A DNA stretch of 20,468 bases from Aphodomonas sp964553125. GTDB taxonomy: Bacteria > Bacillota > Clostridia > Christensenellales > Aristaeellaceae. The translations under genes were made by a program, and so were the position numbers. The notes under the pieces were generated by a model. It was not told the DNA's origin. It did not search any database and saw only the letters and a program-made list of their open reading frames with translations. Shown here piece after piece: positions 14,047-20,468 of the stretch. Positions within the stretch are counted from its first letter, which is position 1. Every line of letters begins with the position of its first letter. Location of the stretch: assembly GCA_964553125.1 (NCBI GenBank), contig CAZKJW010000037.1:1-20468 (forward strand), given 5' to 3'.

Positions 14047-15523
14047 GCGCCGGTTTTTCAGCATCCGCTGGAAAATCGTCATCGCGTTCCTGCTGATTCT
14101 GGGCGTAACCTTTTATGCAGTCGCTACATCGCTGATCAATCTGGTCAGCGATTATCTGTTTCAAACCAAAATCAGCGCGGAATCCGCGACGGTGGAGGAG
14201 CTTGCGGTGCGCTTCGCGCCATATCTGGAGAGGGGCGACGCCGAAACGCTGCATCAGGATATGCTCCGCGCAGGGCGCGAGCTGGAGGGGCGGCTGCTTG
14301 TAATCGACTCCGACGGCAAGGTGCAGGCCGATACGTTTTCGGAATTGAACGGCCTGCGCATGGGGCAGCCGGAGGTCGTCAGCGTGCTGCACGGCGAGAC
14401 GGCGGATTACGGCTTCCACCTGCTTTCCGGGCAGAACGACGGGGAGCGGCGCGCCGTGTTTGATTTCCTGCGCAACACGCAGACGGGTAAAACATGGGTC
14501 GGCTATTTCACGGCCGCGCTTGTAGGCGGAGACGGCCGGCTGGGCGTTTTGCTCTACTCCATCGACGTGCAGGACATGATGGACAACCTGCGCGTCATTC
14601 AGGATAAGATGGTCGTGTTTTTTGCGGCGGCAGCCGCCGCAATTCTGGTGATGAGCCTCGTGATTTCGCGCGTGATCACCAACCCGATCGGCAGGCTGAC
14701 GGCTGGAATCCAGCGCATGGGGCGCGGCGACCTGTCCGCGCGCGTGGCTGTGACCGGGCATGACGAGATGACGCGGCTGGCCGAGACGTTCAACCAGATG
14801 TCCGAAAAGCTCGAGCATCAGGACGCGCTGCGCAACGAATTCGTTTCCAACGCCTCGCATGAGCTGAAAACGCCCATGGCGACCATCAAGATTCTGCTGG
14901 AGTCCATGATCTATGAGGAGAACATGGACCCGGCGCTGCGCCGCGAATTCATGACCGACATCGACAAAGAACTGGACCGCATGAGCAAGATCGTCACCGA
15001 CCTACTCACGCTGGTGCGCGCCGACTCAAAGGACTTCAAGCTGAACCGGCAGGCGATTTTGCTGCGCGAACTGACGGACGACACGCTGCGCCGTCTGCGC
15101 CCGCTCGCCGAGACAAAACACCAGCGCATCCGCTTTGCCGCGGAGGCCGAATGCCCCGTCTTTGCCGACCCGACGCGCTTGCAGCAGGCGATCTACAATA
15201 TTGTGGATAACGCCATCAAGTATTCGCCCGAGAATGAGACGATCCGCGTCACCCTCGAGCAGCGCGGCAAAATGGCGGCGCTGGAAATCGCCGACCGCGG
15301 GCCGGGCATCCCGGCGAAGGATCAGCCGCACATCTTCGATCGCTTCTACCGCGTGGACAAGGCGCGCGCCCGCGCCACCGGCGGCAACGGGCTCGGGCTT
15401 TCCATTGCGCATCAGGCGGTCATGCTGCACGGCGGCGCGCTGACTGTGCGCAGCGAGGAGGGAAAGGGCACGACGTTCCGCATGGAGCTTCCGATTTCAA
15501 CGCAGAGTGGAGAGGAACGATAA
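14027..15523 (+). CDS. Sensor histidine kinase (HAMP, HisKA, HATPase), start codon uncertain
   Basis: Up to about 498 aa. A membrane sensor that should phosphorylate the preceding regulator. In order: first TM helix (codons 14075-14140, IVIAFLLILGVTFYAVAT), an extracellular domain of about 155 residues, second TM helix (14609-14670), HAMP (NPIGRLTAGIQRMGRGDLSA), HisKA with phosphorylated His in NASHELKTPM (codon at 14858), and HATPase with N box NIVDNAIKYS, ADRGPGIP, FDRFYRVD and GGNGLGLSI. The first ATG/GTG/TTG in frame is GTG at 14192, which would delete the first TM helix. The frame is open further upstream, with a stop only near 13810. ATT at 14027, with GGGGAG (14012-14017) nine bases before it, would restore a complete protein and overlap the regulator gene by 20 bases. 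An assembly indel is the other explanation. Confidence 0.9.
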   Translation: MLRIRTERRFFSIRWKIVIAFLLILGVTFYAVATSLINLVSDYLFQTKISAESATVEELAVRFAPYLERGDAETLHQDMLRAGRELEGRLLVIDSDGKVQADTFSELNGLRMGQPEVVSVLHGETADYGFHLLSGQNDGERRAVFDFLRNTQTGKTWVGYFTAALVGGDGRLGVLLYSIDVQDMMDNLRVIQDKMVVFFAAAAAAILVMSLVISRVITNPIGRLTAGIQRMGRGDLSARVAVTGHDEMTRLAETFNQMSEKLEHQDALRNEFVSNASHELKTPMATIKILLESMIYEENMDPALRREFMTDIDKELDRMSKIVTDLLTLVRADSKDFKLNRQAILLRELTDDTLRRLRPLAETKHQRIRFAAEAECPVFADPTRLQQAIYNIVDNAIKYSPENETIRVTLEQRGKMAALEIADRGPGIPAKDQPHIFDRFYRVDKARARATGGNGLGLSIAHQAVMLHGGALTVRSEEGKGTTFRMELPISTQSGEER

Positions 15524-15528
15524 CAATT

Positions 15529-16539
15529 ATGGCGAAACGTGCGAAAAAATGGAGAGTTGCGGCGCTGCTGCTGGCAACGCTGCTGCTGGCCGGATGCGGC
15601 GCGAAAACGCCGGACGAGGGCGGCGAGGCCGTTTCCGCCCCGACGGCGGAAATCGGCGCGACGCAGGCGGACGTTCCCTCCGGGTCGGGCGGCAGCCGCG
15701 TGGAAACGCGCGAGGTGGCGCTGTATTTCCGCGTGCAGGGAGAGGATTTATTGGCGCGCGAAACGCGCAAGATATATCTGTCGCGCGACGAACGGCTGGA
15801 GAAGGCGATTGTGCGGGCGATCATCGACGGCCCGAGCGCAAGCCTGATGGACCTGACCGGAACGTTCAACCCCAGCACGCAGGTGCTCAGCGTGTTCGAG
15901 ACGGGCTCCATCCTCAATGTGACGCTCAGCCGCGCGTTCCTCTCATCGCCGACGGACGTGCCGGCCGACTGGTACAACTACGCCTCGTGGCGCGAGGAGG
16001 TGCTCATGCGGCGCCGGCTTTCGCTGGCCGCCGTGACGCTGGCGCTGACGGACGCGTCGGAATACACGGCCGTGCAGTTTCTCGCGCAGGAGCGCGCCGA
16101 TGATCTGACCGGCAAGCGCATCCTCCGCAAGGAGATTTTTTTCGGAGAAACCGACGACACCGCCGTGCTCGCCCCGATGACCCGCGAGGAAAGCCTGCTT
16201 CTGACGCAGTACAACTCCGCGCAGGTGATTCTGGAATGCTGGCGCGGCAAGGATTTTGCACGGCTCTATCGCTTCACCGCGCAGGCGGACGGCGAGCGTC
16301 CCACACAGGAGGCGTTCGTGCAGACGGTGGCGGATATGCCGTACGCGCTGATTGATTTCGACGTGCAGCCCGGCAGCGTTTCGGAGGACGGGCAGACCGC
16401 CGTGATGACGGTGGAGCTGACGTGCATGTCGCAGGGCGACACGCTGGAAATTCACGCCTATCCGATGCACCTGCTGCGCGAGAACGGGCTGTGGAAGATC
16501 AGCTATTCGACGCTGACAAGGATGATGGAGGCCAACTGA
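15529..16539 (+). CDS. GerMN-domain lipoprotein
   Basis: 336 aa. A lipoprotein on the outer face of the membrane: basic start, hydrophobic core and lipobox LLAGC with lipidated Cys23. A low-complexity linker (25-60) precedes a GerMN domain (about 62-165) recognisable by ALYFRVQGEDLL, RDERLEKAIVRAIIDGPS and LNVTLSRAFL. GerMN domains occur in GerM, needed for spore-coat/channel assembly in Bacillus, and in actinobacterial LpqB, a partner of the MtrB kinase. The C-terminal third (about 220-336) looks like an NTF2/DUF4878-type fold with ARLYRFTAQADGERP and LLRENGLWKISYSTL, an inference from pattern only. GGAGAGG (15509-15515) precedes the ATG by 13 bases. It starts five bases after the kinase stop and overlaps the next gene by one base (TGATG), so all are one transcript. 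Confidence 0.88.
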   Translation: MAKRAKKWRVAALLLATLLLAGCGAKTPDEGGEAVSAPTAEIGATQADVPSGSGGSRVETREVALYFRVQGEDLLARETRKIYLSRDERLEKAIVRAIIDGPSASLMDLTGTFNPSTQVLSVFETGSILNVTLSRAFLSSPTDVPADWYNYASWREEVLMRRRLSLAAVTLALTDASEYTAVQFLAQERADDLTGKRILRKEIFFGETDDTAVLAPMTREESLLLTQYNSAQVILECWRGKDFARLYRFTAQADGERPTQEAFVQTVADMPYALIDFDVQPGSVSEDGQTAVMTVELTCMSQGDTLEIHAYPMHLLRENGLWKISYSTLTRMMEAN

Positions 16540-18041
16540 TGAAAAGAATCGGCCTGTGCCTGCTTTTGTGCCTGACGCTGGCTCTGACGGGCTGCGTCAG
16601 CAGTATGCCCGAGGAGCGGACGGAGGCGGCGGAGCCGCTGCCGACGGTGCGCCCCGGCCCGGAAGCCCCCGTGGGCGATACGCAGTCCGACCGGACGGTC
16701 AGCGCGGTGCTGTATCTGCCCAGTACGGACGGTTCCACGCTTTCGGCGGCCGTTCGTACGGTTTTCGTGCGCGCGGGCGAGTCGGAGCATGAGGTGATCG
16801 TGCGCACGCTCCTGCAGGAGATCAGCGAGAGCGGCTTCTCCGGCGGGCAGCAGCTCAAGCTCGCCTCGACCTCCTTCCCTGTGGAGGTGACGGGCGAAAT
16901 CGCCACGGTGAACCTGAACACCTCGGCGCGCGTGCTGGGCGTGGAAGCGCTCTACGCGCTGCGCATGGCGATTACCAACACGCTGGTCGAGCTGCCGGGC
17001 GTGAAGTATGTCAACACGCTCATCAACGGCTGGGACACGGGGCTGGACGTTGCAATGACCCTGCCCGTGGGCGTTATGGCGCGCTATCCTTCCGGCGATA
17101 TCGCCGCATTCTGGAGCCAGGTGGAAACGCAGCGCGCGGCCGAGGGCGGCGAGCTGCCCAAGACGGCGGCGCTGTATTTCGCCTCGCTGGACGGCAGCGC
17201 CATGGTGGCCGAGGCGCGGAACATCACCTTTGAAAGGCGCGACCTTGCCGTATATGCGCAGAAGCTGCTGGAGGAGCTGGCGGCGGGCGCGATGCAGCTT
17301 TCCGGCGCGCGCACGCTCGTGCCGCCGTCGGATTACTTCGAGCGCGACGCCGAAGTGCGCGAGACGGAAGACGGCTCGCAGCGCGTGGCGGTGGTGTATC
17401 TGCGCGAGGAAGTGGACGATTATCTGCTCCTGCATGACAGCACGCGCGCGCAGATGCTGATGACGGTCTGCTATACGCTGGTCAATTTTATTCCGAGACT
17501 GGACGGCGTGATCGCCTGCATCGGCGGCAATGCGGTGACGGAGATGACGCTGCCGGATGGAAGCATCTGGCAGGCGGACGACGGCGTGATGCGCCGCGAG
17601 TCGTTTTCGGCGTATGCCGCGGATGTGCGCAATATCTATTATCCGCTGGCGGATGGTTCCGGCCTGAAGGCGGTGCAGCGCCCCATCGCGCAGAGGTTCC
17701 GCACTTCGCCGCGCCAGCTTCTGCGCGAGATGATGCGCGCGCCGGAGAATGAGGCGCTTTGCGCCGCAATGCCCGAAGGCGTCACGGACGCGGACGTGAT
17801 CGGCGTGAAAATTGAGGGCGACAGCGCCCTGATCAACCTGACCGGCAGCTTTGCCGGGGCCTGCGCCGCAATGGACGAGACGCAGGAGCGGAACCTGATT
17901 TATTCAATCGTCAACACGATGACGGAATTTGAGGGCGTGGCGCGCGTGCGCTTTTATGTGGACGGCGAGCAGACGCAGCTGGCGGGGCATCTTTTCCTGC
18001 CGGGAGAATTTCTGCGCAACAGCGGCCTCATTGCGGAATAG
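16539..18041 (+). CDS. Large lipoprotein with repeated GerMN domains
   Basis: 500 aa. The signal peptide ends in lipobox LALTGC with lipidated Cys19. After a Pro/Glu-rich linker come what look like three GerMN-type units: about 48-165 (VLYLPSTDGSTLSAAVRTVF ... VNLNTSARVL), about 200-345 (ALYFASLDGSAMVAEARNIT ... VAVVYLREEVDDY) and about 365-500 (IYYPLADGSGLKAVQRPIAQ ... SALINLTGSFAGA). Each begins with a YxxxxDGS strand and ends with a strand followed by a helix around V-N-T-x-x-E-x-x-G-V. The ATG shares one base with the stop of the previous GerMN gene, indicating translational coupling. The upstream in-frame codons overlap the previous gene and are not used. It probably works with the first lipoprotein at the membrane surface, perhaps contacting the kinase sensor domain. 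No beta-propeller like that of LpqB is seen. Confidence 0.85.
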   Translation: MKRIGLCLLLCLTLALTGCVSSMPEERTEAAEPLPTVRPGPEAPVGDTQSDRTVSAVLYLPSTDGSTLSAAVRTVFVRAGESEHEVIVRTLLQEISESGFSGGQQLKLASTSFPVEVTGEIATVNLNTSARVLGVEALYALRMAITNTLVELPGVKYVNTLINGWDTGLDVAMTLPVGVMARYPSGDIAAFWSQVETQRAAEGGELPKTAALYFASLDGSAMVAEARNITFERRDLAVYAQKLLEELAAGAMQLSGARTLVPPSDYFERDAEVRETEDGSQRVAVVYLREEVDDYLLLHDSTRAQMLMTVCYTLVNFIPRLDGVIACIGGNAVTEMTLPDGSIWQADDGVMRRESFSAYAADVRNIYYPLADGSGLKAVQRPIAQRFRTSPRQLLREMMRAPENEALCAAMPEGVTDADVIGVKIEGDSALINLTGSFAGACAAMDETQERNLIYSIVNTMTEFEGVARVRFYVDGEQTQLAGHLFLPGEFLRNSGLIAE

Positions 18042-18056
18042 GATGAAGGAGCGGGA

Positions 18057-19145
18057 ATGCAGCGATTGATTCAGTCCGTCGCGCCTGTGCGCGACATGCT
18101 TTATAAGCGCGCCGTGGGCAAGTTCGTCGAGCAGCAGAAGGGGCTTGGCATGGAGATCGACGACGCGCAGACCGTGGAGGCGCTTGGAACGGCGCGAACC
18201 ATCGTGCTGGATGCGGAGATGCTACTGGAGGGCGACGAGCATGTGCGCGGCGCATGCGCGCCCTTTGCGCTGTGTCCCGTGGAGCGGCTCAAGCGGCAGC
18301 CTTCGTGGATGATGCTGGCGGCCGGCGTGGCGCTGGGCTGCGCGGATTACGCGCCGCTGGAGCGCTTTGCCGAGGCGCTGAGCTTCGCGCCGGAGCGCAT
18401 GGCGCGCCAGTATCCGCGCGTGGAGCGCATCGCGTATGACGACGCGCGCGGCATTGAAACGACCATTCACCGCGAGGGCAGCGGACTGCGCGCCTATGCA
18501 AAGGGCGCGCCTGGCGCCGTGCTGAAGCGCTGCCTGAAGGTGCAGGAGGGCAAGGAGCGCCCGCTGCTGGACTTTGAACGCGCAAAGGTGATGGATGCGG
18601 CGCGGCGCATTGAGCGCGAGGGCTTGCAGGCGCTGGCCTTCGCCATGAAGCCGCTGGATGAAACGGCGGCGGAGCCGGAGACAGAGATGACGTTCCTTGG
18701 CATGGTGGCTGTGGGCGACGCGCCGAACGGCGAAGCGCCGCGCTACGCGCACAGCCTGGGCGCGCTGATGCGGCCCGTGCTGATGTCCGCGCGGATGCTG
18801 CCGGAGGGCGTTTTGCACGCGACGGGGCTTATGCGGCCGCAGGCCGGCGTGCTGACCGGAGCGCAGGCAACGCTGATGGACAGTGCGGCGCTCGTTTCTG
18901 CGTGCGATGCGTGCGATGCGTTTATGGGCATGGACGAGGTGCAGCGCGCGCGTGTGGCGGCGGCGCTGCGCGCGGGAAGCGGCGCGGACGTGTTGGCGCT
19001 GGGTGAGGCGGCGTGCGGCGACGTGCGCGTTTCGCTGAAAGGCGGCGAGGGCGATGTTCGGTTACATGGCGGGCCGGAAATGCTGGCCAGCCTCATCCGA
19101 ACCAGCCGCGTGTTTCTGGAAACAAACGGAAAAATCGGAGGATAA
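18057..19145 (+). CDS. Soluble P-type-ATPase-like P/N domain protein, catalytically degenerate
   Basis: 362 aa, no TM helix and no signal peptide. The sequence follows the M4-M5 cytoplasmic loop of Ca2+/cation P-type ATPases from end to end. VEALGTARTIVLDAEMLLEG (40-59) aligns with the phosphorylation motif, keeping Asp52 but losing KTGT. YPRVERIAYDDARGIETTIHR and AYAKGAPGAVLKRC (147-159) match the nucleotide-binding domain with its KGAP loop. MTFLGMVAVGDAPN matches the DPPR hinge. VLMSARMLPEGV replaces the TGD motif. VLTGAQATLMDSAALVSAC and GMDEVQRARVAAALRAG match the segment before the TGDGxND hinge, which here reads LGEAACGDV. The actuator domain and all transport helices are absent. AAGGAG (18046-18051) lies five bases before the ATG and the upstream stop is 15 bases away, so it belongs to the kinase/GerMN operon. 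The assignment is from pattern alignment by eye. A nucleotide-binding or scaffold role is only inference. Confidence 0.65.
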   Translation: MQRLIQSVAPVRDMLYKRAVGKFVEQQKGLGMEIDDAQTVEALGTARTIVLDAEMLLEGDEHVRGACAPFALCPVERLKRQPSWMMLAAGVALGCADYAPLERFAEALSFAPERMARQYPRVERIAYDDARGIETTIHREGSGLRAYAKGAPGAVLKRCLKVQEGKERPLLDFERAKVMDAARRIEREGLQALAFAMKPLDETAAEPETEMTFLGMVAVGDAPNGEAPRYAHSLGALMRPVLMSARMLPEGVLHATGLMRPQAGVLTGAQATLMDSAALVSACDACDAFMGMDEVQRARVAAALRAGSGADVLALGEAACGDVRVSLKGGEGDVRLHGGPEMLASLIRTSRVFLETNGKIGG

Positions 19146-19191
19146 ACGCGAGAAAAAGCAGAAAAAAGTCTATTTTAGTTACACGAGATAC

Positions 19192-19220
19192 TTGAAATAA
19201 AACCAAACATGTAATACAAT
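19192..19220 (+). promoter_or_regulatory. Sigma-A promoter of the transglutaminase/GspF operon
   Basis: TTGAAA (19192-19197) and TACAAT (19215-19220) are 17 bases apart; each matches its consensus at five of six positions. Transcription would start near 19227. No terminator was found between the preceding gene (stop 19145) and this promoter, so read-through from the upstream operon is possible. Confidence 0.75.
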
Positions 19221-19254
19221 GTAACCGAACGCGCTTTTCGTAGGGGGCAATGGG

Positions 19255-20073
19255 ATGCGTAGACTCAAATCCGTTCGGTGCATAGCTGCCGTTGCGCTGC
19301 TGGCCGTGCTGTCAGTTTCCGTGGCGGCTTTTTGTATTGCTTCGGGCGGCGGTTCAGCGACGAGGAAGTCGCGCTCTGACGGGAAGCTGACGCTGGATGT
19401 CAGTCACATTTCCGAAGGATATATCCGCGCGCAAGCGCCGGCGTCCAAGAAGCGCCTGAAGCTGCGCGTGGCGAAAGACGAGAATATGGTCACATACGAC
19501 ATGAACGCGGAGGGCGAATATGAAACCATTCCGCTGCAATATGGAAACGGTTCCTATACCTGCACGCTCTATCAGAACACGACTGGCTCCAAGTATTCGC
19601 AGGAGGGGCGCATCCGCATCAAGGTGGAAATGGAGGACGAAAACGCGCCGTTCCTCTGCCCGAACCAGTATGTGGACTATCAGCAGGAGGATTCTGAGAT
19701 TGCGGTAACGGCGGCGACGGTCTGCCAGGGGCTGACGGAGGCGAAGGCAAAATACGAGGCGATCTGCGCGTTCATGCGCGAAGGCTTCGTGTTCGATTAT
19801 GTCAGCGCGCTGACGGTTGCGCCGGGAACGCTGCCGAACGTCGAAGGCTGCCTGCATTCGCGAATGGGCATCTGTCAGGATCTGGCGGCGGTGATGGTGA
19901 GCCTGCTGCGCGTGGAGGGCATTCCCGCAAAGCTGATGATCGGCTATGCGGACGCGAACTACCATGCGTGGGTGTGCGCGACGGTGGACGGAAACGAGCT
20001 GCTTTTCGATCCGACCGCCGAACTGAACGGAATCGCCCGGCCGACAAGCTACGCCGCGGAACGATACTATTGA
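19255..20073 (+). CDS. Secreted or membrane-anchored transglutaminase-like protein
   Basis: 272 aa. The N-terminus is a signal sequence or anchor (MRRLKSVR plus a hydrophobic core to about 30). The middle (45-130) is beta-rich with no motif I recognise. The C-terminal part (about 145-260) is a transglutaminase-like papain-fold domain: Cys207 in MGICQDLAAVMVSLLRVEGI, His237 in NYHAWV and Asp252 in LLFDPT form the expected catalytic triad with the right spacing. Such domains act as cysteine proteases, amidases or cross-linkers on surface proteins. AGGGGG (19242-19247) is seven bases before the ATG at 19255. The next gene, a GspF/PilC-type secretion protein, starts ten bases after the stop, so the two are cotranscribed. 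That link suggests a role in pilus or secreted-protein processing, but the substrate is unknown. Confidence 0.88.
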   Translation: MRRLKSVRCIAAVALLAVLSVSVAAFCIASGGGSATRKSRSDGKLTLDVSHISEGYIRAQAPASKKRLKLRVAKDENMVTYDMNAEGEYETIPLQYGNGSYTCTLYQNTTGSKYSQEGRIRIKVEMEDENAPFLCPNQYVDYQQEDSEIAVTAATVCQGLTEAKAKYEAICAFMREGFVFDYVSALTVAPGTLPNVEGCLHSRMGICQDLAAVMVSLLRVEGIPAKLMIGYADANYHAWVCATVDGNELLFDPTAELNGIARPTSYAAERYY

Positions 20074-20082
20074 GGAGGACCT

Positions 20083-20468
20083 ATGCCGAAGAAGAAACAG
20101 CGCCTCTGCGCTGAGGAACTGAGCGGGCTTTGCGCGCAGATTGCGCTCATTGCGCAGACGGGGATGCGGCTTGGCGACGGGCTGGAGGAGCTTGCGGAGG
20201 AAAGCGAGGGCCGGGAGACGATCTATGCGCGGCTTGCCGCCGCATTGACCGAAACCGGCTCGCTTCACGACGCGCTGAAGGAAATTCCGGAGGCGCCGGG
20301 TTATCTGGCCGAAATGGCCGGCATCGGCGAGGCCAGCGGAAGGCTGGAGGAAGTGATGCGCAGCCTTTCCGCGTATTACGAGCGGGAGGCGCGCATCCGC
20401 GCCGCGGCGCTGGACGTGGTGACCTATCCGATGATCATGAGCGCGATGCTGGCGCTGATCGTGCTGAC
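20083..20468 (+). CDS. Type II secretion/type IV pilus GspF/PilC-family protein (5' part, cut by the window end)
   Basis: The first 128 codons are present and the frame runs off the window. The N-terminus is basic (MPKKKQRLCAEELSGLCAQI), followed by helical LIAQTGMRLGDGLEELAEES and the hallmark GIGEASGRLEEVMRSLSAYYEREARIR of the T2SSF domain. It then enters a hydrophobic helix (YPMIMSAMLALIVL), the first of the usual three. The family forms the inner-membrane platform for pseudopilus, type IV pilus or competence-pilus assembly. AGGAGG (20073-20078) overlaps the stop codon of the transglutaminase gene and is four bases before the ATG, so the genes are cotranscribed. The short N-terminal segment suggests a single T2SSF repeat visible so far; whether it is ComGB/PilC-like with two repeats cannot be seen. 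Confidence 0.88.
   Translation, partial: MPKKKQRLCAEELSGLCAQIALIAQTGMRLGDGLEELAEESEGRETIYARLAAALTETGSLHDALKEIPEAPGYLAEMAGIGEASGRLEEVMRSLSAYYEREARIRAAALDVVTYPMIMSAMLALIVL

Noticed and set aside
18901..18919. Tandem repeat TGCGATGCG twice inside the pseudo-ATPase gene (protein CDACDA)
   Set aside because: Only two copies of nine bases within a coding region of biased composition; a trivial local duplication.

Overview
The window is a GC-rich piece of a Bacillota chromosome, most likely from an uncultured, probably anaerobic and host-associated member of the Clostridia. The signs are the conserved order rpmB / Asp23-YloU / FakA-YloV / recG, strong purine-rich ribosome binding sites, consensus sigma-A promoters, a DacF-type D,D-carboxypeptidase, GerMN lipoproteins, an orphan Na+-translocating decarboxylase beta subunit and a TAXI-type TRAP transporter. 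The genus cannot be told from the sequence. A run of exactly 100 N (1807-1906) shows that this is a scaffold from a draft or metagenome assembly.

Layout. At 1-2240, rpmB (minus) diverges from an unrecognised two-TM membrane protein (plus), which converges on a HAD phosphatase (minus) interrupted by the assembly gap. At 2360-6680 is the conserved Clostridia block Asp23/Gls24 protein, FakA fatty-acid kinase and RecG helicase. A terminator sits between fakA and recG, and two stacked terminators follow recG. At 6700-9980 is a two-gene TAXI-TRAP transporter (binding protein plus fused 4TM/12TM permease) with its own promoter and a hairpin-rich intercistronic gap. At 10060-11410 (minus) are a Na+-pump beta subunit and a 46-aa gamma-like protein, with no alpha subunit nearby. 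At 11605-13080 (minus) is a D-Ala-D-Ala carboxypeptidase.

The most unusual part starts at the divergent promoter region 13081-13350. A PhoB/OmpR-type response regulator, a HAMP histidine kinase, two GerMN-domain lipoproteins and a soluble, catalytically degenerate P-type-ATPase-like protein run head to tail on the plus strand (13351-19145) with overlaps or gaps of at most 15 nt. The regulator-kinase-GerMN lipoprotein order resembles the actinobacterial mtrA-mtrB-lpqB operon. The divergent carboxypeptidase suggests a role in the cell wall. The pseudo-ATPase covers only the M4-M5 cytoplasmic loop and has lost DKTGT and TGD, so it is the best candidate here for something undescribed. The window ends with a secreted transglutaminase-like protein and the 5' part of a GspF/PilC-family secretion or pilus inner-membrane protein, under a new promoter.

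Two genes (the decarboxylase beta subunit and the histidine kinase) lack a canonical start codon where ribosome binding sites or protein features place the start. Their 5' ends are uncertain. No tRNA, rRNA, CRISPR array, insertion sequence or phage gene was recognised.
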